From the NCBI GenBank assembly GCA_021737245.1, contig JAIPEI010000064.1, forward strand, positions 1 through 12,226: 12,226 nt of DNA, written 5' to 3'. The stretch's first letter is position 1; the number at the start of each line of letters is the position of its first letter. Origin of the DNA: Deltaproteobacteria bacterium. Lineage in GTDB: Bacteria; Desulfobacterota; DSM-4660; Desulfatiglandales; HGW-15. Below, in pieces: positions 6,662-12,226 of the stretch. The position numbers and the translations under genes were made by a program. Below the pieces are notes generated by a model that had not been told where the DNA came from, did no database searches, and saw only the letters and a list, made by a program, of their open reading frames with translations.

Positions 6662-8065
6662 TCAGGCGGAACGGACACGGATCATGTTCGTGGAGCCCGG
6701 GACCCAGAAGGGATGCCCGGCCGTGACCACGAGCAGGTCCCCGGCGTTCACCCGGCCCTTTGCAAGGGCCGCCCTGACGGCGAGCTCCACCACGTCCTCG
6801 TCCTGCCGGGGCGGGCCGGTGTGGACCGGTTCGCAGCCCCAGTAAAGCATGGATCTCCGCACGGACGCTATGTTCGGGGAGACCGCGATGACCGGCTGCT
6901 TCGGACGGAATCGCGAAACATGGGCCGCTGTCCTCCCGGAGCTCGTGGGCGCCACGACGGCCGCGGCCCCAAGGTGGTCGGCCAGCACGCAGGCCGCGTG
7001 GGCCACGGACTCCGACACGCCGGGTCCGGGCGTCAATCCGAGGTACCGATCGTGCGGGAACGCCTCCTCCGCCGAGACCGTGATGCGGACCATGAACCGC
7101 AGGGCCTCCACCGGATGATTCCCACTGGCCGTTTCTTCCGAGAGCATGACGGCGTCCGTCCCGTCCAGGACGGCGTTGGCCACGTCGGCCGCCTCGGCCC
7201 GGGTGGGCCTGGGCGAGTCCACCATGGAGCGCAGCATCTGGGTAGCCGTGATCACCGGTTTGCCCGCCTGATTGGCGCGCCGGATCATGGTCTTCTGGAG
7301 CCCAGGCACCTGCTCGAGCGGAATCTCCACGCCCAGGTCGCCCCGGGCCACCATGATCCCGTCCGCGGCCTCGATGATCCCGTCCAGCTCGTTCAGCGCC
7401 TCGTGCTTCTCGATCTTGGCGATCACCGGCGTGTCCATCCCCCGGCCCCGAATGATCTCCTTCACCCGGTGGATGTCGTCCCCGCTCCGAACGAAGGAAA
7501 GCGCCACGAAGTCCACCCCGTGCTCGAGCCCGAAGATCAGGTCCTCGCGGTCCTTCTCCGTGAAGGAGGGGAGCCGGACGCTGCCCGAGGGGAGGTTGAT
7601 ACCCTTTCGGGAGGTGAGCACCCCGCCGGTCACCACCTCGGTCCGGATGTCGGGGCCGTCCGTCTCCCGGACGACGAGCTCCATGAGACCGTCGGCCAGC
7701 AGGATCCGGTCTCCGGCATGCACCTCTCCGGGAAGACCGGCATAGGAAACCGAGACCCGGGTGCGGGAGCCGGCGACAGGCTCCCCCGTGAGGACGAAGA
7801 GCTCGCCCGCCTCCAGCCGGATGCCGGGCTCCGGCACGGTGCCCACCCGGATTTTCGGGCCGGCCAGGTCCTGCAGGACGGCCACCGGGCGGCCGAGCTC
7901 CTCTGAAATCTCCCGAATCGATTGGATCTTCCGGAGATGGCCCTCCCACTCGCCGTGGGAGAAGTTCAGCCTGGCCACGCTCATCCCGTTCACCACCAGG
8001 GAACGGAGCACCTCCGGGGACTCGCTGGCCGGTCCGATGGTGCAGATGATCTTGGTCCTGGACAT
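6662..8065 (-). CDS. pyk: Pyruvate kinase (PykA-like, K+-independent signature)
   Basis: The 467-residue product converts phosphoenolpyruvate and ADP to pyruvate and ATP, the last step of glycolysis. It begins MSRTKIICTIGPAS, the classical start of the family. RLNFSH at 32-37 binds substrate, IAKIEK at 215-220 holds the catalytic Lys217 and metal-binding Glu219, and ARGDLGVEIP at 240-249 supplies the metal-binding Asp243. The segment PTRAEAADVANAVLDGTDAV (287-306) is a family signature. DLAGPKIRV at 66-74 has Leu and Lys where K+-dependent enzymes have Thr and Glu (113 and 117 in rabbit numbering). I chose the ATG at 8065, with AAAGGA upstream, because it gives the family's usual start. A GTG at 8107 with GGGAGG would add 14 residues and cannot be excluded. 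Confidence 0.95.
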   Translation of the reverse strand: MSRTKIICTIGPASESPEVLRSLVVNGMSVARLNFSHGEWEGHLRKIQSIREISEELGRPVAVLQDLAGPKIRVGTVPEPGIRLEAGELFVLTGEPVAGSRTRVSVSYAGLPGEVHAGDRILLADGLMELVVRETDGPDIRTEVVTGGVLTSRKGINLPSGSVRLPSFTEKDREDLIFGLEHGVDFVALSFVRSGDDIHRVKEIIRGRGMDTPVIAKIEKHEALNELDGIIEAADGIMVARGDLGVEIPLEQVPGLQKTMIRRANQAGKPVITATQMLRSMVDSPRPTRAEAADVANAVLDGTDAVMLSEETASGNHPVEALRFMVRITVSAEEAFPHDRYLGLTPGPGVSESVAHAACVLADHLGAAAVVAPTSSGRTAAHVSRFRPKQPVIAVSPNIASVRRSMLYWGCEPVHTGPPRQDEDVVELAVRAALAKGRVNAGDLLVVTAGHPFWVPGSTNMIRVRSA

Positions 8066-8135
8066 GGCCGCATCCTTTCCAGGGCTCTCGGCCGGCCGCC
8101 GGGCCACCGATCCTCCCTTGCCCCGCTGATGATCC

Positions 8136-9020
8136 TCATGCCTTCCGGTGCCCCGCCTGCTGGACGGCGAGCCCCCCCATGATAAACACCAGCCCGGCGA
8201 AGGTCGAGCCTCGAATGTCCTCCCCCACGAGAAAGTGAATGAGCACCAGGGAGAGGAAGGGGGAGACGAAGATCAGGTTGCCGATCCGCGAGGCGCTGGT
8301 GGTGAGCTTGAGGGCGGAAAGCCACAGCACGAAGGTGATGCCCATCTCGAACACCCCCACGTAGGCGGCGCCCAGCAGCCCCCGGGGGTCGGGAACGACC
8401 GTCTCCGAGAACACCAGGACATAGGCCAGGACGAACGGGAGGCCGAAAAGGAAGTTGAGAAAGAGGCCGGCCACGGGATCCCGCGGATCGCGGGTGTTGA
8501 AGATCCAGTAGAGGGCCCAGACCACCGTGCTTCCCAGGGCGAGGCCCACGCCGAGGGGATCGGAGAACCGAAGCTGGAGGAGGTCTCCGCGCGTGGAGAT
8601 GATCACCACCCCGGTGTAGCTCACCGCTGTGGCCAGGATGTCCGCGCGGGTCAACCTCTGCCCGAGAAGGGGGATGGAGAGCAGCCCCAAAGCGATGGCC
8701 CAGGTGTAGTTCAAGGGCTGGGCCTCCTGGGCGGGCAGGAGGTCGTACGCCTCGAACAGGACCAGGTAGTAGAGAAACGGGTTCAGCAGCCCCAGGCCCA
8801 GGGAGAGGAGGCAGTCCCTCCGGGTGCAGGAGAGCACGAGCCCCGTCTTGCCCTGCGCCACCAGGACCCCGCCCAGAGCCAGGAGCGAGGCCAGGCTCGC
8901 GTAGAGAACGAGCTGCGGCGGGTCCAGGTAGCGGAGGGAGATCTTGAAAGCCGAGGCCACGGTGGACCAGAGCAAGACGGCCGAGATTCCGAAGAGAAAG
9001 GCTCTTTTCTGGGCGTCCAT
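8136..9020 (-). CDS. EamA/DMT-superfamily membrane transporter
   Basis: The 294-residue protein is almost wholly hydrophobic, with about ten transmembrane helices in two EamA halves (about 8-142 and 155-288). The first half starts with FGISAVLLWSTVASAFKISL, the usual EamA opening helix with a conserved Trp. The second half has VVWALYWIFNTR and ends with a helix closing in GGLAVQQAG. The conserved E-x-x-x-P-L-N-Y-T-W pattern after the third helix (99-107) is also typical of the family. Such proteins export amino acids, nucleotides or other metabolites across the inner membrane; the substrate cannot be read from the sequence. The ATG at 9020 has a modest GGAG. The gene starts 40 bp after the M48 peptidase gene and ends 70 bp before pyruvate kinase, which fits cotranscription. 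Confidence 0.9.
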   Translation of the reverse strand: MDAQKRAFLFGISAVLLWSTVASAFKISLRYLDPPQLVLYASLASLLALGGVLVAQGKTGLVLSCTRRDCLLSLGLGLLNPFLYYLVLFEAYDLLPAQEAQPLNYTWAIALGLLSIPLLGQRLTRADILATAVSYTGVVIISTRGDLLQLRFSDPLGVGLALGSTVVWALYWIFNTRDPRDPVAGLFLNFLFGLPFVLAYVLVFSETVVPDPRGLLGAAYVGVFEMGITFVLWLSALKLTTSASRIGNLIFVSPFLSLVLIHFLVGEDIRGSTFAGLVFIMGGLAVQQAGHRKA

Positions 9021-9060
9021 GGAGCTCCGTGATTCGGCCGTGCCGGAGCGGTCCTCTCCG

Positions 9061-10407
9061 TCACTGCTTCGGCCGGACATATCCCCACTCCACGAGCCGG
9101 TTGTACGCATACCGGGCCTGATCCCCGCCGGATGCGGCCTGCAGGTAGTCGTAATAGGCCTGCGCGGCATCGCGCCTTCGTCCCATCCCTTCCAGGGAGA
9201 GCCCTTTGAGAAAGGTGATGCCCGGGTTTCCCGGAAGCCGTTCATCGTAAGCGGAGAACTCTTCGTACGCCCCGCCCCAGTCCCGCTCCATGAGGCGTGA
9301 GATCCCGCTCACGGAATGAGCCCGGGCCTCCCCGGGATACACTCGCTGGGCCGCTTCAGCGTAGCGGCGGGCCTCGGTGTAGCGCTTTCGCGCCGCCTGG
9401 CACTCGGCGCACTTCACCAGGGCGGCGTAGTCGTCGGGCGCGATCCCGAGGGCCCTGCGGTATTGGGCGTCCGCCTCGGACCACGCCTTCCGCCCCATGG
9501 CCTTGTCCCCTTCCTGCATGGCCTCGATGGCGCCTCGCATGGCGCGCAGACCGGCCGTTCGATCCATGTACCGCTCCCGGTGAAGCGGCCGGCCCAGGTC
9601 GTCCCCGTATCGGGTCCGGACCGCTTCCTCGACCCTGGCGTACCGCTCATCGCTCATGGGGTGGGTGGCGAACATGAGCTCGAGGGCGTTGGGCTTTCGA
9701 TCCGAGGCCTTGCGGAGCATGTCCAGGAGCCCCTTCATTCCCTCCGGGCTGTACCCGGCACGCGTCATGTAGGTGAGGGCCAGCGCGTCCGCCTCCCGTT
9801 CGTTGTCCCGGCTGTACTTGGCCAGCAGGGCGCCGGCGCCGATCCCTCCCAGACCGGAGACCAGGTCCCCCAGGAGGGAATCCCCCGAGGACGCGACGGC
9901 GGAGAGTCCCCCCACGGCGGCCGAGACCAGCGCACTCTTGGACATCTGCTGCGCCGTATGCCGGGCGTTGACGTGGCCGAGCTCGTGGCCGAGGAGTGCG
10001 GCGAGCTCGGCCTCGTTCTCCAGCTCCAGCAGGATCCCGCGGGTGCAGGCGATGCTGCCGCCCGGAAACGCGTAGGCGTTCACATAGGGGGCGTTCACGC
10101 CCCGAAAGGAGTAGGGCATCCCGGGGCGGTGGGTGAGGGAGGCCATCCGAAGCCCCGTGCGGTCCACGTAGTCGTTCAGGTCGCGGTTCTGCAGGACGCC
10201 GTAGTCCGCAGAGAACTGGTGGGCCCGGTTGGCCCGATCGATCCGGATCTCGTCGTCTTCCGAGACCAGCATAAGCTGGGACTCGCCGGTCACCGGATTG
10301 ACGGCGCACCCTGCGGCCAAACCTGCCGCGCCCAGACCCAGGATCCGAAGAAACTCCCTCCGTCCCATCTCCGGGACGCGCGGGCCGCCTGCGCATGGTG
10401 ACGCCAT
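9061..10407 (-). CDS. M48-family zinc metallopeptidase lipoprotein with TPR-like C-terminus (BepA-like)
   Basis: The 448-residue product has a twin-arginine motif GRREFLR (15-21), a short hydrophobic stretch and a lipobox LAAGC with Cys34, so it looks like a Tat-exported lipoprotein. The M48 domain has the zinc motif HELGH at 141-145 and the third ligand in EREAD at 203-207. The THPMSDER segment at 248-255 matches the part of BepA that holds the active-site plug histidine. Residues about 290-445 form TPR-like helix pairs (AWSEADAQYRRALGIAPDD, then RRYAEAAQRVYPGEARAHS). The architecture is that of E. coli BepA, a periplasmic protease and chaperone of outer-membrane assembly. The ATG at 10407 has a strong GGGAGGGAGG just upstream. 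An internal ATG (10368) directly before the RR motif lacks a spaced binding site. Confidence 0.93.
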   Translation of the reverse strand: MASPCAGGPRVPEMGRREFLRILGLGAAGLAAGCAVNPVTGESQLMLVSEDDEIRIDRANRAHQFSADYGVLQNRDLNDYVDRTGLRMASLTHRPGMPYSFRGVNAPYVNAYAFPGGSIACTRGILLELENEAELAALLGHELGHVNARHTAQQMSKSALVSAAVGGLSAVASSGDSLLGDLVSGLGGIGAGALLAKYSRDNEREADALALTYMTRAGYSPEGMKGLLDMLRKASDRKPNALELMFATHPMSDERYARVEEAVRTRYGDDLGRPLHRERYMDRTAGLRAMRGAIEAMQEGDKAMGRKAWSEADAQYRRALGIAPDDYAALVKCAECQAARKRYTEARRYAEAAQRVYPGEARAHSVSGISRLMERDWGGAYEEFSAYDERLPGNPGITFLKGLSLEGMGRRRDAAQAYYDYLQAASGGDQARYAYNRLVEWGYVRPKQ

Positions 10408-10426
10408 GTCCTCCCTCCCGAGGGGC

Positions 10427-10594
10427 TCCCGCCTCCTGGAGACCCTCTTCCCGGTACCTGCGTACCGGGGTCGTGGTACTCCTTCGTCCCCTCACGGACC
10501 CGCCACATCTGCTCCTCCGTGGGGCCCCCCTGATCTTGCCCGGCACCCCGACCACCAGGGAGCGGTCGGGAACGATCATGCCCCGGCCCACGAG
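10427..10594 (-). pseudogene. Remnant of a gamma-class carbonic anhydrase C-terminus, 5'-truncated and twice frameshifted
   Basis: Three reading frames joined end to end read like the C-terminus of a gamma carbonic anhydrase or hexapeptide-repeat protein. Frame a (10594-10526) gives LVGRGMIVPDRSLVVGVPGK, the hallmark end of the left-handed beta-helix. Frame b (10520-10470) gives TEEQMWRVREGTKEYHD and frame c (about 10468-10427) gives PVRRYREEGLQEAG, together the C-terminal helix. Each switch lies at a homopolymer: one base short in the G6 run at about 10525-10530 and one base long in the C4 run at about 10466-10469 (both read on the minus strand). No upstream hexapeptide repeats are visible, and no stop codon occurs before the M48 gene. 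It is probably a decayed 3' stub. Sequencing error could explain the frameshifts but not the missing 5' part. Confidence 0.65.
10450..10469. repeat. Perfect 8-bp inverted repeat upstream of the M48 gene
   Basis: CCCGGTAC (10450-10457) and GTACCGGG (10462-10469) form a perfect inverted repeat with a 4-bp spacer, about 43 bp upstream of the M48 start codon and inside the carbonic anhydrase remnant. It could be an operator or an mRNA leader hairpin. The match to codons of the remnant suggests it may also be accidental. Confidence 0.35.
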
Positions 10595-10750
10595 GCGATG
10601 AGCCGGTTTTTGCGAATCCGTCAATATTGCATTACACCTGAATGGGCCGATTGTCGAGTTTTGACCGAAGATGCAAGGAGTGGCGATTTCCGATGCCGGT
10701 TCCTCCAGGCGACCGGCGCATTTTTCCGGCTCATTCCGATCCGCAGCAAT

Positions 10751-10778
10751 TTGAAACGCTTGCGTCAGGTTATAGAAT
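10751..10778 (+). promoter_or_regulatory. Sigma70-type promoter upstream of the chemoreceptor
   Basis: TTGAAA (10751-10756) and TAGAAT (10773-10778) are separated by 16 bp, each close to consensus, in a relatively AT-rich stretch. The leader to the receptor start would be about 190 nt. It lies upstream of the sigma28-type site and could give a basal transcript. Confidence 0.5.
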
Positions 10779-10873
10779 GGGGCCCGGGGCCGTCAACCCG
10801 ATTTACGCATGGATCCTCCCCCCGGAGCATCCTCTCCCCCTTGCGAAGGGCGCCTGCGGGACCAGGCAGGGCT

Positions 10874-10900
10874 TAAGGATAACTCCCGGCATGCCGATAG
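10874..10900 (+). promoter_or_regulatory. Sigma28 (FliA)-type promoter for the chemoreceptor gene
   Basis: TAAGGATA (10874-10881), an 11-bp spacer and GCCGATAG (10893-10900) fit the flagellar sigma28 consensus TAAAGTTT-N11-GCCGATAA: 5 of 8 in the -35, exact spacing and 7 of 8 in the -10. It lies about 73 bp upstream of a chemoreceptor gene, a usual class of FliA target. Confidence 0.65.
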
Positions 10901-10973
10901 GATTTTGTAGAGACCGGGGCGGTTCGTCCTGCAAGATTATCATGAGCGGAGCAAGAAGACCTGGGGGGAAGTC

Positions 10974-12226
10974 ATGGGCGGCAAGATGACGCTGGGGACC
11001 AAGCTGCTGGTCCTGTTTCTGGTCGTGGGCATTGTTCCTTTTGTTTCCATCGGTGTGGCCTCCCTGCTCGAATCGGGGGACGCCCTGACCGAGGCGGCCT
11101 ATGAAAAGCTCGAGGCCGTCCAGATGAACAAGAGGCAGCAGGTGGAAGGATTCCTTGTCGACCGGCGGGGAGATCTCGCCGCCCTGACCGAGATGGTCGA
11201 AAGCCTCCGGAAGAAGGCCTTCGAGAAGCTGGCCGTGGTCCAGCAGATCAAGAAGGCCCAGATCGAGGAGTTCTTCCGGGAGAGACGGAACGACGCCGTC
11301 GGCCTGTCTACGAACAACTTGGTCGCCGACGCCATCCGCAGCTATCCGAACGCCTTCCAGGAGGACGGCACGGTTGATGAGGGGCTTTACAAGTTCTTCA
11401 CCATGAAGTTCGGAGATGCGCTGGAGGAGTTCCGCAAGGTCAACGGATACGACGACCTCCTGCTGGTGGACCTGGAGGGCAACGTGGTCTTCTCGGCCAC
11501 GGGCGCACCGGATCTCGGCCGGAACGCGATCACCGGGGAGCTCACCGACTCGATCCTGGGGCGTTGCCTGGAAAAGACCTCAAAGGAAGGCGTGGCGTTT
11601 CAGGATTTCCAACCGTACGGACCGGCCCGGGGCCGTCACGTAGCCATGCTCGCTGCATCGGTCTACGGGGTGGACCAGCGATCAGGTGAGCGCGAACTGG
11701 TGGGCACCCTGGTCCTCAAGATGTCCAAGGCCGCCGTGAACAAGGTCGCTCAGCGTCGCGAAGGCATGGGTCGCACGGGGGAGACGTTCTTCGTGGGGCG
11801 ATCGGGGGAGGAAACGGCCTACCGAAGCGATCGTACGGTTAAGAGCGGGGCCCTGGGCGAGGAAACAACAGCTCCCTATCTCGAGGATCTCTTTGCCGGC
11901 GGGAGCCGGATCGAGACCCTGCTCGGGGAGGGAGGGAGTGTGGAGATCGCGGCATACGCCCCCCTGGAGATCCCCGGGGTCGACTGGGGCGTGGTGAGCG
12001 TCATGAGCCTCGAGGAGGCCATCGCACCCAGAGTCGACGGGGAAGAGTTCGACTTCTTCGCCCGATACGCACGGAACGGCGGCTACGGGGATCTCCTGTT
12101 GATCCACCCCGGGGGAACGGTATTCTACTCGGTGGCCCGCAAGGCGGACTACGGCACCAACGCCCTCGACGGCCCCTATGGGGACACGGGGCTCGGCCGA
12201 ATGTTTCGACAGGTGATGGAAACGCG
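10974..12226 (+). CDS. Methyl-accepting chemotaxis protein, sensory half (3' end cut by window edge)
   Basis: The 417 visible residues begin with a short basic N-terminus and one transmembrane helix (about 9-31), followed by a long extracytoplasmic region. The second helix, HAMP and methylated signalling domain lie beyond the edge, so the assignment rests on the sensory part. Residues 42-121 are two 40-residue helical repeats (AYEKLEAVQMNKRQQVEGF and AFEKLAVVQQIKKAQIEEF). GYDDLLLVDLEGNVVFSATG (158-177) and GYGDLLLIHPGGTVFYSVAR (370-389) are two copies of a sensory-domain core, with a Cache-like YAPLEIPGVDWGVVSVMSLEEA segment (328-349) between them. This architecture is common in deltaproteobacterial receptors. 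I chose the ATG at 10974 because it follows GGGGGGAA closely; an in-frame ATG at 10986 lacks a site. A sigma28-type promoter lies upstream. The ligand is unknown. Confidence 0.85.
   Translation, partial: MGGKMTLGTKLLVLFLVVGIVPFVSIGVASLLESGDALTEAAYEKLEAVQMNKRQQVEGFLVDRRGDLAALTEMVESLRKKAFEKLAVVQQIKKAQIEEFFRERRNDAVGLSTNNLVADAIRSYPNAFQEDGTVDEGLYKFFTMKFGDALEEFRKVNGYDDLLLVDLEGNVVFSATGAPDLGRNAITGELTDSILGRCLEKTSKEGVAFQDFQPYGPARGRHVAMLAASVYGVDQRSGERELVGTLVLKMSKAAVNKVAQRREGMGRTGETFFVGRSGEETAYRSDRTVKSGALGEETTAPYLEDLFAGGSRIETLLGEGGSVEIAAYAPLEIPGVDWGVVSVMSLEEAIAPRVDGEEFDFFARYARNGGYGDLLLIHPGGTVFYSVARKADYGTNALDGPYGDTGLGRMFRQVMET
11097..11336 (+). repeat. Tandem 40-residue repeat coded within the chemoreceptor
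   Basis: Two adjacent 120-bp units (11097-11216 and 11217-11336) code for residues 42-81 and 82-121. Both start A(Y/F)EKL-x-x-VQ, then a lysine-rich stretch, (Q/E)xF and a (D/E)RR-x-D pattern, exactly in phase. The similarity is at the protein level and much weaker in the DNA, so the duplication is old. Confidence 0.75.

Larger units (their letters stand above)
10408..10973. other. 566-bp divergent gap between the M48 and chemoreceptor genes
   Basis: This gap holds no intact gene that I can support. The left third (about 10427-10594) is a frameshifted gamma-carbonic-anhydrase remnant on the minus strand. Beyond about 10600 the sequence becomes less GC-rich and contains promoter-like elements for both directions: a weak minus-strand pair (TCGACA at 10657-10652 and TGTAAT at 10636-10631, 15-bp spacing) and two plus-strand promoters listed separately. 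An open frame of about 115 codons on the plus strand overlaps these promoters and shows no family resemblance. Confidence 0.7.

Noticed and set aside
5365..7906. Plus-strand open frames antisense to citrate synthase and pyruvate kinase
   Set aside because: They mirror highly conserved enzyme genes and show no recognisable protein features.
8066..8107. GTG start giving pyruvate kinase a 14-residue extension
   Set aside because: It has a possible GGGAGG but adds residues before the canonical MSRTKIICTIGPAS start. Kept only as an alternative.
10780..10973. A c-di-GMP or other riboswitch in the chemoreceptor leader
   Set aside because: I looked for the conserved GEMM core around an aptamer-like fold and did not see it. 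Only GC-rich hairpins are present.
10642..10989. Plus-strand 115-codon open frame before the chemoreceptor
   Set aside because: It covers two promoter candidates, overlaps the receptor start and resembles no protein family that I know.
12216..12226. The last 11 bases (ATGGAAACGCG) equal the first 11 of the macro-domain gene read on the other strand (210-200)
   Set aside because: Both are inside coding sequence in unrelated genes, and 11 bp is short enough for chance in a window this size. Not evidence of terminal repeats or an element boundary.

Overview
This is a GC-rich (roughly two-thirds G+C) bacterial chromosomal window. It holds eleven supported protein-coding genes, two of them cut by the window edges, and one decayed gene fragment. 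I see no tRNA, rRNA, CRISPR array, insertion sequence or phage gene. The gene set is that of a motile Gram-negative bacterium: a type II citrate synthase, a BepA-like M48 lipoprotein, an AsmA-like envelope protein, a chemotaxis receptor and a GGDEF protein. The receptor and the GGDEF protein look like those of Deltaproteobacteria (Desulfobacterota), but this placement is an inference from protein style and not a phylogeny.

Left part (1-1909). A macro-domain protein (minus, running off the left edge) diverges from an AsmA-like inner-membrane-anchored protein (plus). Next come a 91-residue protein with three CxxC pairs, followed by an intrinsic terminator, and then a 115-residue protein that starts with the FliM N-terminal peptide signature but has no recognisable FliM body. 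The last of these converges on the minus-strand block with only 17 bp between stop codons.

Central part (1927-10407). Seven minus-strand genes run in transcription order: M48 peptidase with TPR-like C-terminus, EamA/DMT transporter, pyruvate kinase, citrate synthase, GGDEF diguanylate cyclase, TIGR02757/DUF2400 protein and TIGR01777 epimerase. Gaps are short (40-81 bp, with a 4-bp ATGA overlap between the last two) except for about 226 bp before citrate synthase. This suggests one upstream transcript (M48-DMT-pyk) and one downstream transcript (gltA-GGDEF-DUF2400-epimerase). The genes are mostly housekeeping functions and do not form one clear pathway; pyruvate kinase and citrate synthase both belong to central carbon metabolism.

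Right part (10408-12226). A 566-bp gap holds a frameshifted, 5'-truncated remnant of a gamma-class carbonic anhydrase C-terminus (minus strand), a sigma70-like promoter and a good sigma28 (FliA)-type promoter. These promoters point at a methyl-accepting chemotaxis receptor that runs off the right edge. Its visible N-terminal half is built from internal repeats: a 40-residue tandem repeat and a duplicated sensory module.

The orphan FliM-peptide protein, the sigma28-type promoter, the chemoreceptor and the c-di-GMP cyclase together indicate a flagellated, chemotactic cell. The most unusual items are the orphan FliM-peptide protein, the carbonic anhydrase relic and the three-CxxC small protein. 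I did not find evidence of a novel multi-gene defence or biosynthetic system.
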